From Pseudofrankia inefficax (GTDB taxonomy: Bacteria > Actinomycetota > Actinomycetes > Frankiales > Frankiaceae): a DNA stretch of 64,000 nt. The notes under the pieces were generated by a model. The model was given only the letters and a program-made list of their open reading frames with translations. It was not told the DNA's origin and ran no database searches. Both the position numbers and the translations under genes were made by a program. The stretch is taken from NCBI RefSeq assembly GCF_000166135.1, contig NC_014666.1:4712001-4776000 (forward strand), in the 5' to 3' direction. Of the stretch, positions 6,808-13,938 are shown in pieces; the first letter of the stretch is position 1; every line of letters begins with the position of its first letter.

Positions 6808-8247
6808 GTGGTGGATCTCGACGACGCCATAGATGCGCTGGCGATGCTCCGGATGGCGTCTCGCCAGGGCGCACAGCTGCCGTATCAACCGCTAGTGCTG
6901 CTGTGGGCGGCAGAGCGCGCCGCGACAGAGGACACTCGACTGACCCGGTGGTCACACGCCCGGGCCGACCTGGCCGCGATGCTCGCGACGAACAGCGACG
7001 AGGACCGAAGGCGGGCAGCGCCGGAGTATCCCGTCGTCGCGCTACGTGGCTCGCCTCTGTGGGAGATCGAAGCCAGCTCGCCACCGCCTCCTGCGCATAG
7101 TTCGCAGCCGCGCCGCTGGCTGGACCGCGAGGATCCCGCGTTTGGTCTCTCCGCACCTGCCTTCGAGCTCCTGCGCGACGCACAGTCGCGCGAACGGTTT
7201 GTCACGGCGCTCCACGAAGTCGTAGAGCAGTCCCGGCCTCCGACCGCAGATCTCGCGCAACGGAACGACGCGTCTGCGCCTGTCGTCGCGGACGCTGAGG
7301 GCCGTGCCTGGAGCCTGCTCACAATCGACGAGTCCGAGCGACAGTTTTCCGGCAACCTCGGTTACTCCGACGTGCTTGGCAGCACCTACGTCTGGGACAG
7401 CACTGTAGCCAATCACCGGGCCGTCCAAGCCGGGAGCTTGGCGGTTTTGCGCGATAACCGCATGGTACTCGGTACCGGTTGGATTGACGAGGTGGGCACG
7501 ACGACATCGGTCAAGATCCGCCGGCGCTGCCCCTCCTGCGGTGCTACCTCCTTCAAGACGCGGCGCACCGTCGCGCCCAGATACAAGTGTTCACCTTGCG
7601 GAACCGTATTCGATAATCCCAGTGAGGAGCAAATCGACGTCACGGTCTACGTAGCGGACTACGCACGGACATGGCGGCCGGCCGAGAGCCTGACAGTAGC
7701 GTCTCTTGAACCTGTCTACATGAACCAGAGCAAGCAGCAGTCAATCCGCCCGCTCAACTTCGCGAGGCTTAAACCGATCATCTCCATGTCCGCCGGTTTG
7801 GGCGCGCGCTGGTGGACAGACGCGACTCCGGCCCACGTGCCTGGTGGCCACGGCTTGGCCATCGGCAAGGTGCGCATCGGTCAGACAAAGTTTCGTGCGG
7901 CTCTGCGTCAGCGTTTCGGCGACGCGTGTGCAATCACAGGCGTTCAGCCGCCGGACGCTATCGAGGCCGCCCACCTCTATCGATTTAGCGACACGCCAGT
8001 CCACGATCTGAGCGGCGGGTTGTTGCTCCGACGGGACCTGCACGCCCTCTTCGATCACTTCCAGGTGACTATCGACGCTGAGACCTGGACGGTGCGCGTC
8101 GCACCGTCCCTGGCGGCGGACTTTCCCGATCTAGCCAAGCTCGATGGCGCGCCGCTGGCCATCCCTCCCCACCTGCGACCGCGAGGTGACTATCTCCGCG
8201 TTCACATGGCCTGGGCACTCGACCAGTGGGCAGCGCATCCAGACTGA
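6808..8247 (+). CDS. Candidate type IV restriction protein: sulfur-binding-like domain, zinc ribbon, HNH nuclease
   Basis: A 479-residue protein with three parts. Residues 1-140 resemble the sulfur-binding domain (SBD) of McrA-type enzymes that cut phosphorothioated DNA: PYQPLVLLWA at 25-34 and EYPVVALRGSPLWEI at 73-87. Y74-P75-x-x-A78 has the spacing of the sulfur-pocket residues as I recall them from ScoMcrA (Y164, P165, A168), and Y26-Q27 fall where H116-R117 would be. Residues about 180-300 look like a PUA/EVE-like fold (TYVWDSTVANHRAV) with an inserted zinc ribbon (C241, C244, C261, C264). Residues 360-425 form an HNH nuclease with EAAHLYRF (H389) and RRDLHALFD (H412); the central Asn is Gly (GGLLL). 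The start is GTG, with no clear ribosome site. Codon use is less GC-biased than in neighbours, suggesting transfer. The HNH call is firm; the SBD and PUA calls are inferred. Confidence 0.75.
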   Translation: MVDLDDAIDALAMLRMASRQGAQLPYQPLVLLWAAERAATEDTRLTRWSHARADLAAMLATNSDEDRRRAAPEYPVVALRGSPLWEIEASSPPPPAHSSQPRRWLDREDPAFGLSAPAFELLRDAQSRERFVTALHEVVEQSRPPTADLAQRNDASAPVVADAEGRAWSLLTIDESERQFSGNLGYSDVLGSTYVWDSTVANHRAVQAGSLAVLRDNRMVLGTGWIDEVGTTTSVKIRRRCPSCGATSFKTRRTVAPRYKCSPCGTVFDNPSEEQIDVTVYVADYARTWRPAESLTVASLEPVYMNQSKQQSIRPLNFARLKPIISMSAGLGARWWTDATPAHVPGGHGLAIGKVRIGQTKFRAALRQRFGDACAITGVQPPDAIEAAHLYRFSDTPVHDLSGGLLLRRDLHALFDHFQVTIDAETWTVRVAPSLAADFPDLAKLDGAPLAIPPHLRPRGDYLRVHMAWALDQWAAHPD

Positions 8248-8347
8248 GGCTCTGGACAGCCCTGGGTAGTCAACAATGCGCTGGACGTCCAGCCGACGCC
8301 CGCAGACATCACCGGAGGTTGGGGACCACGTGATCGGGCGGTTCGGC

Positions 8348-8953
8348 CTAGGGTCCAAGAGGCCCCGATGGGGAACCAATGTCGGCGCGAGCCGCCTCGA
8401 TCATTTCTTGAAGAGATCGCCGCAGGTCATTCCAGACCTGCGAGGTGCGGATAAATGCGTCTGCCTCCTCGCTTACGGTTGCCTCACTCATGTGGCGCAG
8501 CAGGCCGGTCACCGCATCGAGAGAGTCGCTGCCGGCCTTTGCTGCCGCCGCGGCCTCGTCTGAGCCGACGACCTGAATCTCAATCACCTGCCGGGCGACC
8601 TCACGAGAGACGACAGCCAGGTCCTCCAGGAGCGCTCTTTGCTCCCGAGTTGGATCGTTCGTTCTCGTATAGCTGTCGGCAAGCAGACTATCCAATAGTC
8701 TACTGTACTGGTCCGCCGCCTTTTCCAGGCTTAGCACTATTGCGGAGTACAGTAGGCGGCGCTCCTGGCGCAGCCACTTATGGTGGTCCTGCCGGTACTG
8801 CCGCTCGGCACGCTGCTCCTCGACCACAGTTCTTCGGCGTTCCCTGTACTCCGCCAGTATCCCGGCAATAGAAACGCCGGACAGCGTTGCGGCTGACGAG
8901 ATTATCAAGGGTGCGATCGCCGTTCCCACAGGACAGAAGTCTGTCAGATTCAT
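8348..8953 (-). CDS. Membrane-anchored coiled-coil protein of unknown function
   Basis: 201 residues, not recognised. One N-terminal hydrophobic segment (about residues 12-34, APLIISSAATLSGVSIAGIL) is followed by a long charged helical stretch (YRERRRTVVEEQRAERQYRQ) that should form a coiled coil on the cytoplasmic side. The remainder is Ala/Glu/Ser-rich and helical. ATG 8953 is chosen because it directly precedes the membrane segment; a longer open frame upstream has shadow composition. It converges on the HNH gene with a 100-bp gap. AT-rich codons (for example around 8680-8760) match the atypical style of the HNH gene, so the two may have arrived together. Any defence role is speculation. 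Confidence 0.65.
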   Translation of the reverse strand: MNLTDFCPVGTAIAPLIISSAATLSGVSIAGILAEYRERRRTVVEEQRAERQYRQDHHKWLRQERRLLYSAIVLSLEKAADQYSRLLDSLLADSYTRTNDPTREQRALLEDLAVVSREVARQVIEIQVVGSDEAAAAAKAGSDSLDAVTGLLRHMSEATVSEEADAFIRTSQVWNDLRRSLQEMIEAARADIGSPSGPLGP

Positions 8954-9360
8954 CCACCGCCGTGACCGGATCGAGGCGATCGGGACGGCCCACTGGCCAG
9001 TACCCACAGCAGAGTCCGGACCGCGCCACGGCAGGCATCGGCGACGCCTCCTGGAGGTTGGCCGACGGCGCACGCACTGCTCGTCGACCGCGGTGGGCCT
9101 GCCCCAACTGTGACGGCGGCCCGCACTCCGACAGACGACAAAAGCTGCCACGGGCTGACAGGTGTGCATCCCTGCGAACCGCGCGTCCGGTCGACGGACG
9201 TCCGTCCGCAGCCCGCGATCGGAGGATCCCCGCATTTCTGAGGCGCCGAGATCAGACTGTCCTACGCTGTGCTGGTCCTCACCAAAGGCGCGGAGACCCC
9301 GGATGGCCACGTCCTGCGACGAGGAGGGAGTGGCGGCCCGTTCCAGTGGGGCCACGTCCG
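8954..9360. other. Intergenic stretch, no gene seen
   Basis: Open frames on both strands show no ribosome site and have Arg/Ser/Pro-rich composition. It probably contains decayed sequence, since a gene remnant follows directly. Confidence 0.4.
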
Positions 9361-9519
9361 GGAAGCGCTCCGTCGATCGCCGCCCTCGTCGTGTCAACGC
9401 TCATCGCAAATCGTCATGCAAACGCGGCCGACGGCGCCGATCGTATTCCGTTCATCCTGGAGGTCTTCGGCAAGTTCAGCTCCGGGAAGTCCATCGACGA
9501 CCTTCTCCTGATGTCGGCA
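9361..9519 (+). pseudogene. Remnant of a membrane protein (N-terminal membrane segment plus helical domain)
   Basis: The plus-strand frame reads a short membrane-like segment (APSIAALVVSTLIANRHANA) followed by DRIPFILEVFGKFSSGKSIDDLLL. This is the pattern of actinobacterial small membrane proteins with a cytoplasmic helical domain (DUF4760-like). There is no start codon in a sensible place. The frame runs straight into inverted repeat copy C after LLLMSA, so both ends are lost. This is inferred from residue pattern only. Confidence 0.4.
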
Positions 9520-9594
9520 AGATCGCTTTTCCGCCCTCGCATAGTTGTGTCCGCGGCGTGTTGTGACCACGCGAGGGCCGAAACGGCGATCAAG
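9517..9594. repeat. Dispersed inverted repeat, copy C
   Basis: Left arm GATCGCTTTTCCGCCCTCGC; right arm GCGAGGGCCGAAACGGCGATC; the centre holds GTGTCCGCGGCGTGTTGTGAC. The right arm is a near-consensus copy; the left has lost one or two bases. It abuts the membrane-protein remnant. Confidence 0.8.
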
Positions 9595-9814
9595 CCAGCG
9601 GGCGGACCTAGCCGGACACGGCAATAGATGGCGACGTCCAACATGCTCGTCAGCTACGCGTGTGGCCGGCAGCAGGATTGGCCGGCCGCGTCACGGCTTG
9701 GCCGACACCGAGACCGACACCGACCTCGATGCAAGCCATCGCTCGACGTTTGTGGACCTGCCGACGAAGCCTACGGAACAGAAGGTTGAGACAGCCTGGA
9801 CCCGGCCGGCAGCC
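9595..9814. other. Intergenic stretch, no gene seen
   Basis: It contains only short simple repeats (ACCGAGACCGACACCGACCT at about 9710) and no believable open frame. Confidence 0.4.
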
Positions 9815-10864
9815 TCAGGTCGCCGTCTGGTAGGTCGCGAGGTCAGAGCTGCCGACCTCGGCCGGCAGTGCGTGCAGCGCGGTGAAGTCGCCCTTGAGGT
9901 AGGCGTCGAGGAACGCGGTTTCGGAATGGACGAGGGCCTGGCCGGCCGGGCCGTAGAAGATTGTCACGTGGTTGGCGCCGTGCAGGGTCAGGAAGTAGCG
10001 CGGTCCGCGCAGCGTCGTGAAGATGTCGGTGCTCTTGGCGACGGGAACGGTCTGGTCCTGGTCGCCGTGCAGGAGGAGCAGCGGTATGGGCGGGTTGCCG
10101 TCGAAGGTTCCCTTGAACGCGGCGAGGGTTCCCGCCATCGATACGACGGCCTTGACTCGGGGGTCACGGCAACAGGAGAGGTAAGCCGTCGCTAGCGTGG
10201 TGGCGGCGCCGAGTGAGTGGCCGGCGATTGCCAGGCAGTTCGCCTGGACATGGCCGGCCAATGGCGTGCCCGCTGTCGCGCTCCACGTCGTCAGCGATGT
10301 GATGACGAAGCTGACGTCGGCTGGCTGGTTGGGCAGATCGAAGATGGTCCCACCCGGGCCGCTGGAAAGCGGGAACGTCGGCGAGGCGACGACATAGCCC
10401 TGGCGGACCAGCGGCGCCGCGATGACGGCTGCCACGTTGGCGCCGGTCGCGGTGACCCCGTGCGACAGCACGACCAGGGGGAACCGGCCCGGGGCTGGAC
10501 CGGCGCCCGCGACGGCCGGCGCGTCCGTTGCCGCGCCGGGCACCGCGGTGGTCGGGTAGGTCACGACTACCGGGATCGTGCGGTCGGGCTTGCGGGGCAG
10601 GTTGCGGTCCGGGGCAGCGTCCGTCGGCCGGCTGTGGTCGACGAAGGTGACCTCGGTCTGGCCGACGCCGTAACCGCCCCGCACCGAGGCAGCCGGATCG
10701 CCGGCTGGCAGGCATCCCTGTTGGGCGACCGAAGTCGTCGCCGCTGGCCGCGCCGGCGCACCGGAAGCCGACGTACTGGAGCACGAGGCGACCAGCAGGA
10801 GCCCGAGGGTGGCTATCCCGCCGACTACCGGTCTCCGCGAAACCCGTCGGTGTAGTCCGACCAT
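9815..10864 (-). CDS. Lipoprotein alpha/beta hydrolase (dienelactone hydrolase/PAF-acetylhydrolase-like)
   Basis: 349 residues, exported and lipid-anchored. The N-terminus has basic residues, a hydrophobic run and the lipobox LVASC at about residues 25-29. The catalytic triad can be read: nucleophile in GHSLGAATT, acid in LLHGDQDQTVP and histidine in GANHVTIF. The oxyanion region is PLVVLSHGVTATG. The layout resembles PET-hydrolase/cutinase-like and chlorophyllase-like esterases that act outside the cell. ATG 10864 is chosen because it precedes the basic n-region; an upstream in-frame start would add 30 residues lacking signal features. No operon partner is visible. Confidence 0.85.
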   Translation of the reverse strand: MVGLHRRVSRRPVVGGIATLGLLLVASCSSTSASGAPARPAATTSVAQQGCLPAGDPAASVRGGYGVGQTEVTFVDHSRPTDAAPDRNLPRKPDRTIPVVVTYPTTAVPGAATDAPAVAGAGPAPGRFPLVVLSHGVTATGANVAAVIAAPLVRQGYVVASPTFPLSSGPGGTIFDLPNQPADVSFVITSLTTWSATAGTPLAGHVQANCLAIAGHSLGAATTLATAYLSCCRDPRVKAVVSMAGTLAAFKGTFDGNPPIPLLLLHGDQDQTVPVAKSTDIFTTLRGPRYFLTLHGANHVTIFYGPAGQALVHSETAFLDAYLKGDFTALHALPAEVGSSDLATYQTAT

Positions 10865-11133
10865 CCCGATGCTCCTCGCCGCGTCACAGCAGCCCGTGCC
10901 CGACCGAGTCCGATCAACGACCGCCTCGGTGACGATAGCGGGGGCCGGCGCCACGCGTCCGCCAGTCCGTCAGGCCGCCACGTGCCCGCTGCAAGCCTGT
11001 GCCGAAAAACCGTTCACGCCGGAGCGACCCCGGGTGGCTGGAAACTACCGGCCCTGCACCTCCGCGGGATCGACCGAGCTCCGGCCCGCGAATAGTCGGC
11101 CTGGCGACTTCTTCGCCGCAGCGCCGTCTCGCC
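10865..11133. other. Intergenic stretch, no gene seen
   Basis: This is the upstream region of the lipoprotein hydrolase. No believable open frame or repeat was found. Confidence 0.35.
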
Positions 11134-11256
11134 TCATGGGCAGTAGACATTGCCGCCGACCGGTGGGGTCGACACGTATCGTGCAAGCTCGCCATCGGCG
11201 CAGTACTGCGGGTGTCTTTCCGCATAGACGAGAACGAGCGCACTCTGGGTTGATCA
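11134..11256 (-). pseudogene. Truncated tandem copy of the small membrane protein gene
   Basis: The minus-strand frame reads SALVLVYAERHPQYCADG and ends VGGNVYCP before a TGA stop (11134-11136). This matches the C-terminal third of the neighbouring 112-residue protein (LLLVYAGRHPQSC to TGGFFYCR). The nucleotide similarity is also visible, for example CGCATAGACGAG in both. An in-frame TGA lies just upstream of the conserved part, so the N-terminal half is gone or frameshifted. Confidence 0.6.
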
Positions 11257-11289
11257 GCAGCGTGAATCGAACGGTAGGTCGACGGTTAC

Positions 11290-11628
11290 TCAACGGCAGT
11301 AGAAGAAACCGCCAGTCGGCGAGGTCACGATGTATTGTTCGCGGCTCACATCGGAACAAGACTGCGGATGCCGACCCGCATAGACGAGGAGCAGAAGCAC
11401 TCCCACGATCAGCATCAACAGCGAGAGCGCGCCGAGTATCCGATCCCGGCGCGGCCGAGATAGCGAACCGACCTTGGCCGTGGCGCTCCCGTTGACTTCT
11501 TCAGTCGACTCGGTGGGTCTTTCCCTCACACCTTTGGGCTTGAGTTCCACCTGTGAAGCACCTCCGGGCGCGGCCTCCGGATACGGCTCCGATCGCCGAA
11601 CTGGCAGCATAACTCTGCTGGAAGGCAA
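11290..11628 (-). CDS. Small single-pass membrane protein
   Basis: 112 residues (106 if the second Met at 11610 is used), not recognised. A polar N-terminus of about 60 residues is followed by one membrane helix (ILGALSLLMLIVGVLLLLVY, about residues 64-83) and a short outer tail with two cysteines (HPQSC and FFYC) that could pair. A partial tandem copy immediately downstream conserves the end of the helix, RHPQ, both Cys positions and the final GG-x-x-YC. That suggests the tail is the functional part. Confidence 0.6.
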   Translation of the reverse strand: MPSSRVMLPVRRSEPYPEAAPGGASQVELKPKGVRERPTESTEEVNGSATAKVGSLSRPRRDRILGALSLLMLIVGVLLLLVYAGRHPQSCSDVSREQYIVTSPTGGFFYCR

Positions 11629-11719
11629 GGTCCAGCGTGCTGGTCAGCCGCGCCGACCATCAGCGGCAGCGCCCGCCGGGCGCCCAGTCCAGCGCGGTTT
11701 CTGCGGGGTCCAGGGCGGA
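11629..11719. other. Short intergenic segment
   Basis: This is the upstream region of the small membrane protein gene; no site was recognised. Two related hairpins follow. Confidence 0.3.
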
Positions 11720-11793
11720 TTCCATACCCAACTGGCGATCAACGTGGCCTTGCACCGTAGGGTGTGAGGGATGATCGCGGGTCGGGTATGGAA
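11720..11793. repeat. Second palindromic repeat family, copy 1
   Basis: TTCCATACCCAACTGGCGAT on the left mirrors ATCGCGGGTCGGGTATGGAA on the right, with about 34 bp between. The ends (CATACCC) differ from the other inverted-repeat family, but CTGGCGATCA recurs in copy 2 downstream. Confidence 0.6.
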
Positions 11794-11822
11794 ACGGTCG
11801 CCCGGCGCCCCATTTTGCCGGA

Positions 11823-11899
11823 TTTATGCATACCAAGCTGGCGATCATGACCGGAGATTCGGCTGAGACTGGCCGGAGATCTCCAGCTGGGTATGCGAT
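11823..11899. repeat. Second palindromic repeat family, copy 2
   Basis: The left arm GCATACCAAGCTGG pairs with CCAGCTGGGTATGC on the right (13 of 14). The interior has two CCGGAGAT units. It lies about 30 bp from copy 1 and 45 bp beyond the esterase stop. Confidence 0.6.
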
Positions 11900-11942
11900 T
11901 TGGCCCAGGCGAGCTGAATCGAAGTCCGAAAGGGACGTCGGC

Positions 11943-12902
11943 TTACTCGCGGGCGGCTGCGGCCAGGAAGGCGCTCGCCTGCGCGACGGCCGCGACGGCG
12001 GGGGTGGTGTCGTGCAGGGCGTTGAGCATGACGAAGTCGTGGATGACGCCGCCGTAGCGGGCCGCGGTGGTCGGGACGCCCGCGGCGCGTAGTCGAGCGG
12101 CGTAGGCCTCGCCCTCATCCCGCAGCACGTCGGCTTCGGCCGTGATGACGAGTGCGGGCGGCAGGCCAGCGAGTTGCTCCAGGCTCGCCCGCAGCGGGGA
12201 TGCGGTGATCTGCGCGCGTTCGGCCTCGTCGGCGGTGTACTGGTCCCAGAACCATTTCATGCCGTCACGGGTCAGGAAATAGCCCTCGGCGAACCGCTCG
12301 TACGAACCGGTGTCGAACGCCGCGTTGGTGACCGGGTAGAAGAGCACCTGCCGGACGAAGCGGACGTCCCCGCGTTCCTTCGCCAGCAGGGTGAGCGCGG
12401 CGGCCATGTTGCCGCCGACCGAGTCGCCGGCCACCGAGAGATGCGAGGCGTCGAGCTTGTTCGCCGCGCCCTCCCGGACGATCCAGGCGGCGGTCGCGTA
12501 GCACTGCTCGACGGCGGTGGGATATCGCGCCTCGGGCGAGCGGTCGTACTCGGGAAAGACGACGGCCGACTGTGCCCCGAGGCAGAGGTCGCGCACCAGG
12601 CGGTCGTGGGTGTGCGCGTCGCCGAAGACCCAGCCAGCCCCGTGCACGTAGAGGATCACCGGCAGGATTCCCTGCGACCGCGGCGGCCGGACGATCCGGA
12701 CCCGCAGCGGCCCGGCCGGGCTGTCGATCTCGGTCCACTCCTCGTCGACCAGCGGTTTGAAGATCTCGCTGCTCTGAACGTCGTCCACGGCACGGCGCCC
12801 CTCGGCGGGCGGCAGCTGGTAGAGGAACGGCGGGTTCCCGGTGGCCTCCGCGAAGGCCTGCGCCGCGGGCTCGAGGGTGAGGCCGTGCGGGTTGGCGGGC
12901 AT
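11943..12902 (-). CDS. HSL-family alpha/beta hydrolase (esterase/lipase, acetyl hydrolase type)
   Basis: 319 residues, cytoplasmic. It has the hormone-sensitive-lipase signature HGAGWVFGDAHTHD (oxyanion hole, about residues 91-104), the nucleophile elbow GDSVGG, the acid in VITAEADVLRDEGEAYA and the histidine in GVIHDFVM. It probably hydrolyses short-chain esters; the natural substrate is unknown. The start ATG 12902 gives a normal family length; the same frame stays open far upstream only because it lies antisense to the two-component genes. It is divergent from the response regulator, across a 303-bp spacer. Confidence 0.92.
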   Translation of the reverse strand: MPANPHGLTLEPAAQAFAEATGNPPFLYQLPPAEGRRAVDDVQSSEIFKPLVDEEWTEIDSPAGPLRVRIVRPPRSQGILPVILYVHGAGWVFGDAHTHDRLVRDLCLGAQSAVVFPEYDRSPEARYPTAVEQCYATAAWIVREGAANKLDASHLSVAGDSVGGNMAAALTLLAKERGDVRFVRQVLFYPVTNAAFDTGSYERFAEGYFLTRDGMKWFWDQYTADEAERAQITASPLRASLEQLAGLPPALVITAEADVLRDEGEAYAARLRAAGVPTTAARYGGVIHDFVMLNALHDTTPAVAAVAQASAFLAAAARE

Positions 12903-13152
12903 ACGGCGCCTTTCGCGAGTCGGACGGCGGGAGCGCGCGCCCGGGGCACGCCCGACCGGCTGTGCCATCGTCACGCCACCGGGCCAGGACCGCCACGCGG
13001 CGGACTCGCCGGCCCGACCGGCCTGGGCGCCGTGACCGGGCTCTGGACAGGTGGTGTTCGGGACGCAGCGGCGACGGTCCGCCCCGGTGGGGGTCGTTCG
13101 AACGGAACTCATATGTTCATCGGATGAGGTGGCCGGGACGCTGACACGGCGG

Positions 13153-13190
13153 CCAGAGACACGGTGACCAGAGACACCGTGGCCAGAAGC
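13153..13190. promoter_or_regulatory. Direct repeats before the response regulator, possible autoregulatory site
   Basis: CCAGAGACAC occurs at 13153-13162 and again at 13168-13177, and a third partial unit CCAGAAGC starts at 13183, giving a 15-bp period. An inverted pair CACGGTG/CACCGTG overlaps them (13160-13181). OmpR-family regulators bind direct repeats; that this one binds here is inference. Confidence 0.4.
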
Positions 13191-13205
13191 GAGGTCGGGG
13201 GCGGC

Positions 13206-13925
13206 ATGGCGGGGGACGGGCCACGGCTGCTGGTCGTCGACGACGAGCCGAACATCCTCGACATGCTGCGGATGGCGCTGCGGTTCCACGGCTTCGACGT
13301 GGTCACCGCGCGGTCGGGCCACGAGGCCACGGCCGAGGTGACCGCTCGGCGCCCCGACCTGCTGGTCCTGGACATCATGCTGCCCGACGGCGACGGGCTG
13401 GAGCTGTGCCGGCGGTGGCGGGAGCAGGGCGTCGAGGTGCCCGTCGTGTTCCTGACCGCGCGCGACCGGCACGCCGACAAGATCGCCGGGCTGACGTACG
13501 GCGGCGACGACTACGTCACGAAGCCGTTCTCGATCGACGAGCTGGTCGCCCGGATCCGGGCCGTGCTGCGCCGGACCCGTCGGGAGCAGGCCGCCGACAC
13601 CGGGACGGCGCCGCTGACCTTCGCCGACCTCACCCTGGACGAGACGACCCACAGCGTCACCCGGGCCGGCCAGCACGTCGAGCTGGCCCCGACCGAGTAC
13701 CGGCTGCTGCGCTACCTGCTGGTCAACCCGAACCGGGTGCTGTCGCGCGAGCAGATCCTCGACGCCGTGTGGGACACGGACTACCGGGGCGGAGCCACCG
13801 TGGTCGACCAGTACGTCAGCTACCTGCGGCGCAAGCTCGCGCCCTACGGGCCGCCGCTCATCCACACCCAGCGGGGCTTCGGGTACGCGCTGCGCGACGG
13901 GCAGCCCGGCCCCGGTCCGGCGTGA
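13206..13925 (+). CDS. OmpR/PhoB-family response regulator
   Basis: 239 residues. The receiver domain (about residues 8-120) has the acidic pair in VVDDEPN, the phospho-acceptor Asp in LLVLDIMLPDGDG, the Thr in VFLTARD and the Lys in YVTKPFS. The C-terminal winged-helix domain (about residues 140-230) has LAPTEYRLLRYLLVNPNRVLS and ends with HTQRGFGYALR. ATG 13206 gives the usual length; a GTG at 13164 would place the coding start inside a direct-repeat array. The histidine kinase follows after 13 bp, so the two form an operon of the PhoP/MprA/TcrA general type. Signal unknown. Confidence 0.95.
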   Translation: MAGDGPRLLVVDDEPNILDMLRMALRFHGFDVVTARSGHEATAEVTARRPDLLVLDIMLPDGDGLELCRRWREQGVEVPVVFLTARDRHADKIAGLTYGGDDYVTKPFSIDELVARIRAVLRRTRREQAADTGTAPLTFADLTLDETTHSVTRAGQHVELAPTEYRLLRYLLVNPNRVLSREQILDAVWDTDYRGGATVVDQYVSYLRRKLAPYGPPLIHTQRGFGYALRDGQPGPGPA

Positions 13926-13938
13926 CCGGGCAGGCGCC

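Noticed and set aside
6808-8953. A complete DNA phosphorothioation (dnd) system around the restriction-like gene
   Set aside because: No dndA-E or dndFGH homolog is recognisable in the window. Only the possible reader/cutter protein is present.
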